Origin: CAZVWJ01 sp964631325
Lineage (GTDB): Bacteria > T1Sed10-126
Assembly: GCA_964631325.1 (NCBI GenBank)
Contig: CAZVWJ010000004.1
Coordinates: 1 to 64,000 of the forward strand
Reading direction: 5' to 3'
DNA length: 64,000 bases
The first letter of the stretch is position 1. Each line of letters opens with the position of its first letter. Under the pieces are notes generated by a model, which saw nothing but the letters and a program-made list of their open reading frames with translations, was not told where the DNA came from and made no database searches. Positions 53,327 through 62,482 of this stretch are shown one piece after another. Both the position numbers and the translations under genes were made by a program.

Positions 53327-54709
53327 ATGCAAATTCTAGCCTCCCTTAAAAATTTCCTTAGCCAGTTTTCTTTTCCTGACGACCCCCCCGATTTTATGGT
53401 TGGTGTTTCCGGTGGTTCGGATTCGATGGTTTTATTGTGGGCTCTTACCGAACTGGCTCCCCAATTCAACTATCAATTGTTTGTTTTACATTTTAATTAT
53501 CGTCTTCACCGTCGTGCCGACGAAGCGTATCAAGTGGTCAGGTCCTGGACTGAAAAAAGGGGAGTACCTTTGATTGATACTGTGCTCTGGAATCCGGAAG
53601 CGGTTAAAGATTCTTCCGGAAGCCTGGAAGATGAAGCGCGTAAAATTCGTTATGACTTTTTTTCTACCGCGGGACGTATCCTGGGGACTGAGAAGTTATT
53701 TCTTGCTCACCAGCGCGATGACCAGGTAGAAACTGTTTTACTTAATCTTGGTCGAGGTTGCGGAGTGTTTGGTCTCCAGGGAATGCGGGCTGTTAATGAA
53801 CGGGATAACCTGGAGATTTTGCGACCATTTTTAGATATTTCTGCGCGGGAAATCCGGCAGACAGTTCGTGAACGGGAGATTCCTTTTGTGGAGGACCCCA
53901 CTAACAAAGACCCCGGTTATGCTCGTAATCGACTTCGTCACGAAATTTTGCCAGCCTGGCAAAAAGCTCAACCCGATCCGGTGAAGGCCATTTACAAGTT
54001 GAGCCGTCGCGTTCGAAAGGAAAACGATTTCTGGGAAACTTATTTGGAAGATAATTTTCAATTCTGGTGCTGGAAAAAAGAAATACAGGTTGCAGTGTCG
54101 GATTTTCTATCGCAACCGGAAGCTGCCAGGCTTCGTCTACTTCATTACTTATTTAAAAAGCTGGCCGGTAAACAATTGCTTTCCGAACAAAATCTAATTG
54201 ATTTGGTTTCCCTGTTTTCTGCTAATAATTCCGGTAAAATCATCCACATGCCGGAAGGGTTCAGAGGTTGTCGTGAGTATGATAGAGTGGCATTATATAA
54301 AAAAATGCGTGAATCAGAAGAAAAAGTAGATATAATGGACAACATACCGGGCAGTATAAATTGGCCCGGCGGCGGAAAAATAAAGCTGGATTATTCAGCT
54401 CCCGTTTCTAAGGAGATTTTTGCGAGTCGTCTTGAGGAAGAATTGCTCAAGGGTTCTATTTTGCGAACCTGGAAGCCGGGGGACAGGTTGTTGCAAGGGG
54501 GCCGTTCCCGAAAATTAAAAGAAATTTTTCAGGCGGAAAAAATCCCCTATCGTGCCCGGCGAAGCTGGCCCCTGGTTGTGAACGATAAGAAAATCCTGGC
54601 CGCCGTGGGGTTGGCGGTTAATGATGGTTACACGACCCAGAATGCTGTTATAATTAAGTTCCGGCCGCAACATCCTAAGTTTGCCCAGATAACTACTCCG
54701 GGAGGTTGA
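53327..54709 (+). CDS. tilS: tRNA(Ile)-lysidine synthase
   Basis: 460 residues. The PP-loop SGGSDSMVLLWAL (about 29-41) binds ATP, and HFNYRLHRRADEAYQVV, FLAHQRDDQVETVLLNLGRG and FVEDPTNKDPGYARNRLRHE are TilS hallmarks. C-terminal RTWKPGDRLLQGGRSRKLKE is the TilS C-terminal domain. It converts C34 of the Ile CAT tRNA to lysidine, so the tRNA reads AUA. Starts 43 bp after a CAT-anticodon tRNA. Followed by hpt, the widely conserved order. Confidence 0.95.
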   Translation: MQILASLKNFLSQFSFPDDPPDFMVGVSGGSDSMVLLWALTELAPQFNYQLFVLHFNYRLHRRADEAYQVVRSWTEKRGVPLIDTVLWNPEAVKDSSGSLEDEARKIRYDFFSTAGRILGTEKLFLAHQRDDQVETVLLNLGRGCGVFGLQGMRAVNERDNLEILRPFLDISAREIRQTVREREIPFVEDPTNKDPGYARNRLRHEILPAWQKAQPDPVKAIYKLSRRVRKENDFWETYLEDNFQFWCWKKEIQVAVSDFLSQPEAARLRLLHYLFKKLAGKQLLSEQNLIDLVSLFSANNSGKIIHMPEGFRGCREYDRVALYKKMRESEEKVDIMDNIPGSINWPGGGKIKLDYSAPVSKEIFASRLEEELLKGSILRTWKPGDRLLQGGRSRKLKEIFQAEKIPYRARRSWPLVVNDKKILAAVGLAVNDGYTTQNAVIIKFRPQHPKFAQITTPGG

Positions 54710-54712
54710 TTT

Positions 54713-55285
54713 ATGACTCCGCCAGAATGGCAGGAAAGATTAGGTGATATTGTCGATGAAATTATTTTTACCGAAGACCAAATTAATTCTGAGGTAAAAA
54801 AATTAGGTCGAGAAATTACGGCTGATTACCAGGACCAGGACTTGTTAATTATTGGTGTGTTGCGCGGTGCGTTTGTTTTTATGGCCGATTTGATTCGGGA
54901 ACTGGATCTCTGCGTCTCGGTCGATTTTATGCTTGTTTCGTCGTATGAAGAAAACAAGGAAACCACGGGAGTAGTGCGGATTATCAAAGATGCCAAAGAG
55001 AACATTTTTGGTCGCCATGTGCTCATAGTGGAAGACATAGTGGATACCGGGCTAACTTATTATAATCTGAAGAAAACCTTGAAAACTCGTGAGCCGGCTT
55101 CTCTCTCCGTCTGTACACTGTTAAACAAACAGGTTAATCGCCGGGTGGATGTTTCAGTGGATTATTACGGTTTTGAGTCGCCGGATGAATTTCTGGTGGG
55201 TTACGGACTTGATTACCGGGAATATTATCGTGAATGTCCCTATATTTTCAAACCCACTGAAACTGCCCTGCAAGAAATAGGATAA
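54713..55285 (+). CDS. hpt: Hypoxanthine phosphoribosyltransferase
   Basis: 190 residues. LIIGVLRGAFVFMADLIREL, SVDFMLVSSYEENKETTGVVRI and the PRPP-binding HVLIVEDIVDTGLTY are typical of bacterial Hpt, which salvages hypoxanthine or guanine with PRPP. DFLVGYGLDYREYYRECPYI near the end is the usual C-terminal block (here DEFLVGYG). Only three bases after tilS, inside the same transcript. Confidence 0.95.
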   Translation: MTPPEWQERLGDIVDEIIFTEDQINSEVKKLGREITADYQDQDLLIIGVLRGAFVFMADLIRELDLCVSVDFMLVSSYEENKETTGVVRIIKDAKENIFGRHVLIVEDIVDTGLTYYNLKKTLKTREPASLSVCTLLNKQVNRRVDVSVDYYGFESPDEFLVGYGLDYREYYRECPYIFKPTETALQEIG

Positions 55286-55293
55286 ATATACCT

Positions 55294-56124
55294 ATGGCTG
55301 TGGGAAAATTTTTATCCAATCTTGAACCCCCTGGATTAATGGGGATTATTAATGTAACTCCGGATTCTTTTTACGACGGCGGAGAATACAACCGGGTAGA
55401 GGCTGCTGTGAACCGCGCTCGAAATTTAGTGGCTGAAGGGGCGGATTTGCTTGATGTCGGGGGTGTTTCCAGTCGCCCCGGGGCTCCGGAGGTTTCTCCC
55501 GCAGAAGAACGCCGTCGGGTCGCGCCGGTTGTTCGCGCTCTCCGGGAAGCCGGAATCACCTGTCCTATTTCCGTAGATACTTTTAGAGCCTCTATTGCCG
55601 AAGCAACTCTGGAAGCCGGAGCTGACTGGATAAACGATATTACAGCTCTTCGGGCTGACCCGGAGCTGGCTGAGATTATAGCTGAGCGGGAAGTTCCCCT
55701 TGTTTTAATGCATATGCAGGGGACCCCGCAGGATATGCAGGATAATCCCTCCTATTCCGATGTAATCACGGAAGTATGTAATTTTTTTGAGAAACAAATA
55801 AAGTTTGCTCGAAGCCGGGGGATTAGTGAAAATCAACTCCTGTTGGACCCGGGGATTGGTTTTGGCAAGACACTCCGGCATAACGGCCGGATACTCCGCG
55901 AACTCGATAAATTTAACCGGTTTAATTTGCCGCTATTAATAGGTCACAGCCGGAAATCGTATCTGGAGGATTTGTTAGACCGCGAAGTGGAGGGCCGGTT
56001 ACCCGGCACCCTGGCAACTTCAGCGCATCTTTTTTATAAAAATGTTGATATAATTAGGGTGCATGACATGGCGGCCCACTTTGATTTGCGACGGGTTTTA
56101 TCCTGGCTGAGAAAAAATGGTTGA
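55294..56124 (+). CDS. folP: Dihydropteroate synthase
   Basis: 276 residues. MGIINVTPDSFYDGGEYN is the diphosphate/pterin loop; VGGVSSRPGAPEVS is the second loop, where the common Glu is Val (usual DIGGESTRPG). ISVDTFRASIAEATLEAG, WINDITALRAD, LMHMQGTPQDMQDNP, LLDPGIGFGKT and GHSRKSYL complete the set. It joins pterin diphosphate and p-aminobenzoate. Other folate genes are not in the window. Overlaps the next frame slightly. Confidence 0.94.
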   Translation: MAVGKFLSNLEPPGLMGIINVTPDSFYDGGEYNRVEAAVNRARNLVAEGADLLDVGGVSSRPGAPEVSPAEERRRVAPVVRALREAGITCPISVDTFRASIAEATLEAGADWINDITALRADPELAEIIAEREVPLVLMHMQGTPQDMQDNPSYSDVITEVCNFFEKQIKFARSRGISENQLLLDPGIGFGKTLRHNGRILRELDKFNRFNLPLLIGHSRKSYLEDLLDREVEGRLPGTLATSAHLFYKNVDIIRVHDMAAHFDLRRVLSWLRKNG

Positions 56125-56132
56125 GGTCAAAA

Positions 56133-56804
56133 ATGGAAGATGTAACCTATGAGACTCCTGAATTTGAAGAACGGCAAAAACTGGAGTTACGAATCAATTC
56201 TGAGCCGTTGCGGGGCAAATATTCTACTTTTATTAAAGAAATTGTTGCTTCTCACTTGATGGTTGAGGTTCCTTCGGTGGAGGGACTTTATTTACCCGTG
56301 AAAGTGGGACGCCCGGTGCTGGTAGAATATCGCCGTGTTTCGGCCCGGTATCAGTTTGAATCCCGAGTTACGGAGCGAGATGATGACTCTGATCCGCCGC
56401 TGCTGGCGATAAAACGTCCTTCACGGGTCAAAAGAATTCAAAAGCGGGACTTTGTTCGGGTTCCCTGTAGCATTGAAGCGCGGTTGTTTGTGGATGAAGA
56501 TCTTGAAGATCCCGATCTACCAACTAAAATTAATGGTGAAATCTTAGATTTAAGTGCCGGGGGTTTAAAATTCAAAACTAACGTTCCCCTGCCTGTTTCG
56601 TCCCGGGTTAGCTTTCAGTTTGAGTTGCCCCTGGTAAACCGGGAAATAGACAATCTATACGGTTATATTTTACGGCGTGAGTGGGACGAGGTTAATCAGT
56701 TTTATTTTCTCGCCGTTCAGTTTGAAGGTGTCCTGGAAGAACAAAAGTCCGCTTTAATTCAGTACACCTATCGGCGTCAGTTGAAGCTTAATAAGTCCAG
56801 TTGA
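56133..56804 (+). CDS. YcgR-like PilZ-domain c-di-GMP receptor
   Basis: About 223 residues. An N-terminal YcgR-like beta-domain (about 1-100) is followed by PilZ with RDFVRVP (RxxxR) and EILDLSAGGLKF (DxSxxG). In flagellated bacteria such proteins slow the motor when c-di-GMP is high. ATG 56133 lies five to six bases after TGAGGT; the TTG 56121 is rejected. Tucked between folP and the c-di-AMP synthase gene. Confidence 0.9.
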   Translation: MEDVTYETPEFEERQKLELRINSEPLRGKYSTFIKEIVASHLMVEVPSVEGLYLPVKVGRPVLVEYRRVSARYQFESRVTERDDDSDPPLLAIKRPSRVKRIQKRDFVRVPCSIEARLFVDEDLEDPDLPTKINGEILDLSAGGLKFKTNVPLPVSSRVSFQFELPLVNREIDNLYGYILRREWDEVNQFYFLAVQFEGVLEEQKSALIQYTYRRQLKLNKSS

Positions 56805-56861
56805 CCTCACAGCCTCTTTTTGGAGAGAGTCTAATAAAAACAGTGAAGGTAAGGAAGAGTA

Positions 56862-57614
56862 ATGTTTGAGATAATTAAATTCATTGCCTGGACGGATATC
56901 CTTGACGTTCTGATAACTTTTTTAATTTTTTACGGGATTTATCTGACCATCCGGGGCACCCGGGCGCTTCAGTTGTTACTTGGTGTGGGGGTTTTTGTTG
57001 TTTTCCGGGGGATGGTGGAAATCATGCAACTGCGTGCCCTGAGTTTCCTTTTTGGCAAATTCTTTGATGTGGGCTTGATTTTTTTGATTGTGCTTTTCCA
57101 ACCTGAAATTCGCTCGGGACTTACTAATCTTGGCCAGCAGCGCTTCTGGGCGATATTTGAAGAACTGGAGAGCGAAGAATTTATCGATCGAATTGTAAAG
57201 ACTTGTGAGAAACTTTCCCGCCGGGAAGTTGGGGGATTGATTGCAATTGAGAGAGAGGTTGGACTGAAAAATTATCTTCAGACTGGTACTGAAATAAACT
57301 CAGTAGTAACTGCGGACCTGCTAACCACTGTTTTTATGTCCAAAGGTCCCCTGCACGACGGAGCTGTAATTATCCAGGACAACAGAATTACTGCTGCCGG
57401 TTGTGTGTTTCCATTAAGTGACCGTACTGATCTTCCGGCCAGTTTTGGTACCCGCCACCGGGCTGCAGTAGGTCTGGCAGAGGAGACTGATGCCCTCCTG
57501 GTGGCTATTTCTGAGGAGACGGGAGAAATAACCCTGGTTTTTAAGAACAAATATTACCAGGATATTTCCGTTGAAGAACTTGAAGATCATCTTTTTACCC
57601 ATTTAAACCTATGA
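56862..57614 (+). CDS. cdaA: Diadenylate cyclase CdaA
   Basis: 250 residues. Three N-terminal membrane helices (about 8-78), then the DAC domain with GPLHDGAVIIQDNRITAAGC and GTRHRAAVGLAEETDALLVAIS, i.e. the DGA and RHR motifs. It makes c-di-AMP from two ATP. The gene overlaps ybbR by four bases and is followed by glmM, the canonical cdaA-ybbR-glmM unit, whose products regulate one another in Firmicutes. Confidence 0.96.
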   Translation: MFEIIKFIAWTDILDVLITFLIFYGIYLTIRGTRALQLLLGVGVFVVFRGMVEIMQLRALSFLFGKFFDVGLIFLIVLFQPEIRSGLTNLGQQRFWAIFEELESEEFIDRIVKTCEKLSRREVGGLIAIEREVGLKNYLQTGTEINSVVTADLLTTVFMSKGPLHDGAVIIQDNRITAAGCVFPLSDRTDLPASFGTRHRAAVGLAEETDALLVAISEETGEITLVFKNKYYQDISVEELEDHLFTHLNL

Positions 57615-58555
57615 ATATATTAATTTTTTTAAAACGTTTTTTTGTTGAAAATTGGCTTCCTAAATTGATTTGTCTGGTTATTGCCCTGGGACTGTGGTCC
57701 TGGGTTGCGATCCAGCAGACCACGGAAAAAACTTATGAAGTTCCAATCACGTTTACTGAAATTCCCAAGGGAAAGGTAATCGCTCCGGCCACCCGACGCC
57801 AGGTTTCTGTCCGGATACGGGGACCAAAAACAACTGTGGGCAATCTCTCGGTCCGGGACCTGGGAGTGGAATTGAGTTTGAGTGGATTTGAAGGGGAAGA
57901 GGGGGTCCGTCGAATTTTTCCCTGGGATGTTAAACATCCTCCTAACGTAGAAGTTATTAGCATTGATCCCGGTAATATTCGGGTTCGTTTGGAGACCTGG
58001 GAAAAAAGAAGAATTTCCGTTCGTCCTGTTCTAACCGGTGATAAAAAAGTTGATTATAATTACAGTTTCACCGTCAGTCCTGATACGGCAATTGTGGTAG
58101 GGCCCAGCAATGACATGAAAAAGATCACCGAGCTTCCGCTGGGAGAAGTTAAATGGCCTCCCCCGTCTGAGCTGCCCACCCGGCGCTCTGTGGAGGCTGA
58201 GCTTCCTCCGAGCTTTCGTCTGGAATATCCCCCCCAGAATAATTTTGTCCTTCAACTTGAAGCCCAGCGCTCGGTGAGTACCCGAAAATTTTCTGCGGTT
58301 CCCCTGAAAATTTATTCCGTCCCCCCGAATCGTAAGGCTACCGTGACTCCGGAAAAAATCAATATCATGGTAAAAGGGCCTACTTCTAAAATAAAAGCAT
58401 TAACTGTTGAAGATATCAAGCTCAGGGTAGAAGCTCCCGCCCCGGAAGAAAAAATCGCAATTAAAAAAATACAGGTTTCTTTGCCCAAAAATATTCAATT
58501 AGTTAAGGATCCTGCCGGCCTCCGGACAGTTAAAGTAAGGTTGGAGGGGAAGTAA
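57611..58555 (+). CDS. ybbR: YbbR-domain protein (CdaR-type)
   Basis: 314 residues. One N-terminal helix (about 15-33, LICLVIALGLWSWVAIQQTTE) and three to four YbbR repeats outside the membrane, including VPITFTEIPKGKVIAP, ISVRPVLTGDKKVDYN and FSAVPLKIYSVPPNRKATVT. CdaR-type proteins bind and modulate CdaA. ATG overlaps the cdaA stop. Confidence 0.93.
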   Translation: MNILIFLKRFFVENWLPKLICLVIALGLWSWVAIQQTTEKTYEVPITFTEIPKGKVIAPATRRQVSVRIRGPKTTVGNLSVRDLGVELSLSGFEGEEGVRRIFPWDVKHPPNVEVISIDPGNIRVRLETWEKRRISVRPVLTGDKKVDYNYSFTVSPDTAIVVGPSNDMKKITELPLGEVKWPPPSELPTRRSVEAELPPSFRLEYPPQNNFVLQLEAQRSVSTRKFSAVPLKIYSVPPNRKATVTPEKINIMVKGPTSKIKALTVEDIKLRVEAPAPEEKIAIKKIQVSLPKNIQLVKDPAGLRTVKVRLEGK

Positions 58556-58557
58556 AG

Positions 58558-59895
58558 TTGCCCCGGTTATTTGGTACAGATGGCGTCCGGGGAGAAGTTA
58601 ACCGGGAACCACTTTTGCCGGGCACTATCTTTGCCCTCGGTCGGGCTCTTGCTACTTACTGGTACAGGGTTACCGATAAACGATTGGTTGTCCTTGGTCA
58701 CGATGGACGGCTTTCGGCTGATTTATTGCAAAATTTAATTTCGGCGGCTCTCCAGGGCGCCGGGTTCAAGGTGGCAAATCTGGGTCTTTGTTCCACCCCC
58801 GCGCTTTCTTTTCTTACCAGAATGCGGGAGACTGCCGGCGGCATAATGATTTCTGCTTCCCACAATTCTTTTTATGATAATGGGATAAAGCCGTTTAGCT
58901 CTACCGGGGAGAAGTTTTCTGAAACTCAGGAAGAAGAGGTGGAAACTTTACTTGCCAAAGAGGATTTTGAGTTAGTTTATCGAGAAGAGCTGGGCAGATC
59001 TATCTTTGCCGGCGAGTGGCTAAGTGAATACCGGGAAGCACTTTCAAATCGGTCTATTTTTTATCCTGGCCGGATTCTGGTTGATTGTGCCAACGGCGGG
59101 ACTTCCCCGTTGGCTCCTTCTCTGCTGGAAAAGTTTTGCAATTCAGCTTATTTTGTGAATACCGAACCTGACGGAACAAATATTAATCAGGATTGTGGAA
59201 GTTTAAACGTTGAAAATTTAAAACAGATGGTCCGGGGTAAAGATGCGGATCTTGGTTTTGCGTTTGACGGCGATGGAGACCGGGTGCTTGCGATCGATGA
59301 AAAGGGAGAGGTGGTGGATGGCGATACCTTGATGTATATGCTGGCCAGTTATGCGCGTGAAAAAGAGAAGGATTTTGGAGGACTGATAATTACTGTGATG
59401 AGCAACTATGGCTTGCGCAGTCTCCTTGACGAAAAGGGAATTAATTATGAAATTGTCGATGTCGGTGATAGAAATGTTTTCCATCGGCTCCAGGAAAATC
59501 AATGGCGACTGGGGGGGGAACAATCAGGTCACATCATAGATCGAGATTGGTTACCTACCGGAGATGGGCTCCGGGTCCTTGTTAAAATTCTTGAAATTCT
59601 TCAGGCCGGGGATAAAAAATTATACGAGTGGAACCAGCAGGTTCCTGAATATCCCCAGGTGCTGAAAAATTTTGAAGTTCCGTCCAAACCACCATTAGAA
59701 AATCTCAGTAATTCTCGGAAAATGATTAATAATTACGAAGAAAATCTGGGGGAGGGAAGAATCCTGGTAAGATATTCAGGGACTGAACCAATCGTTCGGG
59801 TAATGCTTGAAGGAAAGAATGAAGAGCAACTGGTGGAGTATGCCGAAACAATTGGAAATGAAATTGTCCGGGAAATATGTGAGTTGGAAGGATGA
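58558..59895 (+). CDS. glmM: Phosphoglucosamine mutase
   Basis: 445 residues. RLFGTDGVRGEVNREPL opens the protein; catalytic Ser101 is in MISASHNSFYDNGIK; the metal loop is FAFDGDGDRVLAID; GGEQSGHII and RYSGTEPIVRVMLEG finish it. It makes glucosamine 1-phosphate for UDP-GlcNAc. TTG start after GGAGGGG, two bases beyond ybbR. Confidence 0.97.
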   Translation: MPRLFGTDGVRGEVNREPLLPGTIFALGRALATYWYRVTDKRLVVLGHDGRLSADLLQNLISAALQGAGFKVANLGLCSTPALSFLTRMRETAGGIMISASHNSFYDNGIKPFSSTGEKFSETQEEEVETLLAKEDFELVYREELGRSIFAGEWLSEYREALSNRSIFYPGRILVDCANGGTSPLAPSLLEKFCNSAYFVNTEPDGTNINQDCGSLNVENLKQMVRGKDADLGFAFDGDGDRVLAIDEKGEVVDGDTLMYMLASYAREKEKDFGGLIITVMSNYGLRSLLDEKGINYEIVDVGDRNVFHRLQENQWRLGGEQSGHIIDRDWLPTGDGLRVLVKILEILQAGDKKLYEWNQQVPEYPQVLKNFEVPSKPPLENLSNSRKMINNYEENLGEGRILVRYSGTEPIVRVMLEGKNEEQLVEYAETIGNEIVREICELEG

Positions 59896-59911
59896 ATCAA
59901 AAAGAGGTTAG

Positions 59912-60649
59912 GTGATTAAATTGATAAAATTAGGAGTAAACGTGGATCATGTAGCCACAGTTCGCGAGGCGCGGGGAATTGATGTGCCGGATCCGGTGGC
60001 CGCGGCTGTGGAAGCGGAATTAAACGGGGCTGACCTTATTACTGTTCATCGTCGCCTCGATGAGCGACACATCCATGATCGTGACGTTGATATTTTGCGT
60101 CAGACGGTCAAAACTCCCCTTAATTTGGAAATGGCAATTAATCCTGAAATAGTTGATAGAGCTTTGGAAATCTGTCCTGATAAAGCCACCCTGGTGCCCG
60201 AAGATCGACAGGAAGTAACTACCGAGGGGGGGCTGGCAGTGGCGGGCCGGGAGAAAAAAATTGCCGGGACGGTTAATAAGCTCCGGGATGCCGGAATAGT
60301 GGTGGCCCTGTTTGTGGATCCGGATCAAAAACAGCTTCAGGCGGCCGGAGAAGTTGGTGCTGATGAAGTGGAACTTCATACCGGAGATTACGCGGAAACA
60401 CCGGTTGGTAGCTTTGAACGCGAAGAAGCACTGGACCGATTGGCCCGAGCTGCGGAAACCACTGAGGAAATAGGTCTGGAAGTATGTGCAGGGCATGGCC
60501 TTAATTACCGAAATGTAAAACCGATTGCCGCCCTGGAGCCGGTGGCTGAGTTAAATATTGGCCACGCTATAATTTCCCGGGCAGTAATGGTCGGGATAGG
60601 CCGAGCCACCCGTCAGATGAAGGACTTGATGCTGGAGGCGGTGGAATAA
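59912..60649 (+). CDS. pdxJ: Pyridoxine 5'-phosphate synthase
   Basis: 245 residues. LGVNVDHVATVREARGIDVPDPVAAAVEAE, ITVHRRLDERHIHDRDVDIL, LVPEDRQEVTTEGGL and VCAGHGLNYRNVKPIA match PdxJ closely. It forms pyridoxine phosphate in the DXP-dependent route typical of Gram-negatives; Firmicutes usually use PdxST instead. Sits between glmM and glmS, two bases before the latter. GTG 59912 or TTG 59921 could be the start. Confidence 0.95.
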   Translation: MIKLIKLGVNVDHVATVREARGIDVPDPVAAAVEAELNGADLITVHRRLDERHIHDRDVDILRQTVKTPLNLEMAINPEIVDRALEICPDKATLVPEDRQEVTTEGGLAVAGREKKIAGTVNKLRDAGIVVALFVDPDQKQLQAAGEVGADEVELHTGDYAETPVGSFEREEALDRLARAAETTEEIGLEVCAGHGLNYRNVKPIAALEPVAELNIGHAIISRAVMVGIGRATRQMKDLMLEAVE

Positions 60650-60651
60650 TT

Positions 60652-62475
60652 ATGTGTGGAATAGTTGGTTACTCGGGCGAAGCCCGGGCTCTTCCGGTAT
60701 TACTCGAAGCTCTTCACCGGTTAGAATACCGTGGTTATGATTCGGCTGGAGTGGCAGTTGAGGAAACCGATGGTTTTTTTCTTCAGAAAATTGAAGGGAA
60801 GATAGAAAAACTTGAGAATTCTTTGTCTTCTTCGGGTTCAGAGGGGACGAGCGGAATTGGTCATACTCGCTGGGCAACTCATGGTGAACCTTCGGTTGCA
60901 AATGCCCACCCCCATTTTAGTGAAGATCGCCAGATTATGCTCGTTCATAACGGGATCATTGAAAACCACGAGAGCCTCCGTGAACAACTCAAATCAGACC
61001 CGGAATTCACCTCAGAGACAGACACCGAGGTGTTGGTGCACCTGCTGGCTGAAAATTACCAGGGGGATTTAACTAAAGCACTTCGTACTTCGTTGGAAGC
61101 GGTGAAAGGTTCATTCGCCGTCCTTGCCATGCACGCCAGTGAGCCGGGTAAACTGGTTGCCGCTCGTTCCGGCAGTCCCCTGATCATTGGCTGCGGGGGA
61201 GAAGGAAATTACGTTGCTTCAGATTTACCTGCTTTACTGGATTTTACCCGTGAAGTTATTTTTCTTGATGAAGATGAAATTGCCACGGTGACGGATGAGT
61301 CGATTGAGGTTCAGACCCTTGGCGGGGAAAAGAGAAAAAAGGCGGTAAATAATATAAGTTGGGATGCTGTCCAGGCCCAGAAAAGTGGCTATAAACACTT
61401 TATGCTGAAAGAAATTGCCGAACAACCCCAGGTGCTACGACAGGCAATGCGGGGCCGGATCGAGGCGGGGAAGGATGTTGATTTCCCCAACCTTGAGCTT
61501 GACCCGGATTTGTTGAGAAATCTTGAGAAAATCACTTTGATTGCCTGCGGAACTTCTTATCATGCCTGTCTGGTGGCCCGCTACTGGTTGGAGGAGTTAA
61601 CTGATCTGGAAATTGAAGTTGATATTGGTTCGGAATACCGCTATCGAACTGTTTCTTACAACTCCGACTCCGAGTTGTTGTTGACTATAAGCCAAAGTGG
61701 AGAAACTGCTGATACCCTTGCCGCTCTGCGCAAAGTCAAGGCTGAGGGGGTACCGGTCTTATCTATCTGCAACGTCCTCGGCTCAACAATGGCCCGCGAG
61801 GCGGACGGGGTTCTTTATACTCACGCCGGTCCGGAAATCGGGGTTGCTTCCACTAAGTCTTTTACGACTCAACTGGTGGTCCTTTTTCTTTTTTCTTATT
61901 ACCTTGGCAAGCTCCGGGGCTCTTACCCCGGGAATCCGGAATTACTGGAGGATCTCAGGGAGATTCCCGATCAGGTGGATACGATAATTCGGGACCGGGA
62001 TGTTTACCGGCAAATTGCTGCTGACCAGTTTAAAAAAGAGGATTTTCTTTTCCTGGGTCGTCATCTTAATTATCCGGTTGCTATGGAAGGAGCGCTTAAA
62101 TTAAAGGAAATTTCCTATATACACGCCGAAGGTTATCCGGCCGGCGAAATGAAACACGGCCCCATTGCTCTGATTGATGAGGAAATTCCAGTCGTGGTTC
62201 TCAGTCCGCACAGCCGGGTGGAAAGTAAAATGATCAGTAACGTCGAGGAAGTGAAAGCTCGCGGGGGGCTGGTTCTTGGCGTTTGTATGGAATCGATGGA
62301 GGAAGGATTGCCGAAAATGTGTGACTATTTGATTTCTCTGCCGGATACGGCAGAGTTGCTCACTCCCTTTTTATCCACCATTCCAATGCAGATAATGTCC
62401 TATGAACTGGCTGTTCGCCGTGGCTGTGATGTTGACCAACCTCGTAATTTGGCCAAATCTGTTACGGTGGAATAA
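60652..62475 (+). CDS. glmS: Glucosamine-6-phosphate synthase (glutamine-hydrolysing)
   Basis: 607 residues. Cys2 of MCGIVGYSG is the glutaminase nucleophile and HTRWATHGEPSVANAHPH its pocket. The isomerase half has SQSGETADTLAAL, ASTKSFTTQLVVL and EGYPAGEMKHGPIALID. It makes glucosamine 6-phosphate, the substrate leading to GlmM. There is no room for a glmS ribozyme: only two bases separate it from pdxJ. Ends seven bases from the convergent thiE. Confidence 0.97.
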   Translation: MCGIVGYSGEARALPVLLEALHRLEYRGYDSAGVAVEETDGFFLQKIEGKIEKLENSLSSSGSEGTSGIGHTRWATHGEPSVANAHPHFSEDRQIMLVHNGIIENHESLREQLKSDPEFTSETDTEVLVHLLAENYQGDLTKALRTSLEAVKGSFAVLAMHASEPGKLVAARSGSPLIIGCGGEGNYVASDLPALLDFTREVIFLDEDEIATVTDESIEVQTLGGEKRKKAVNNISWDAVQAQKSGYKHFMLKEIAEQPQVLRQAMRGRIEAGKDVDFPNLELDPDLLRNLEKITLIACGTSYHACLVARYWLEELTDLEIEVDIGSEYRYRTVSYNSDSELLLTISQSGETADTLAALRKVKAEGVPVLSICNVLGSTMAREADGVLYTHAGPEIGVASTKSFTTQLVVLFLFSYYLGKLRGSYPGNPELLEDLREIPDQVDTIIRDRDVYRQIAADQFKKEDFLFLGRHLNYPVAMEGALKLKEISYIHAEGYPAGEMKHGPIALIDEEIPVVVLSPHSRVESKMISNVEEVKARGGLVLGVCMESMEEGLPKMCDYLISLPDTAELLTPFLSTIPMQIMSYELAVRRGCDVDQPRNLAKSVTVE

Positions 62476-62482
62476 GTTTTCT

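Noticed and set aside
60020..60496. Minus-strand 158-residue ORF within pdxJ
   Set aside because: Fully inside a firm pdxJ; no family resemblance.
60640..60655. glmS ribozyme or riboswitch upstream of glmS
   Set aside because: Only two bases separate pdxJ and glmS, leaving no space for one.
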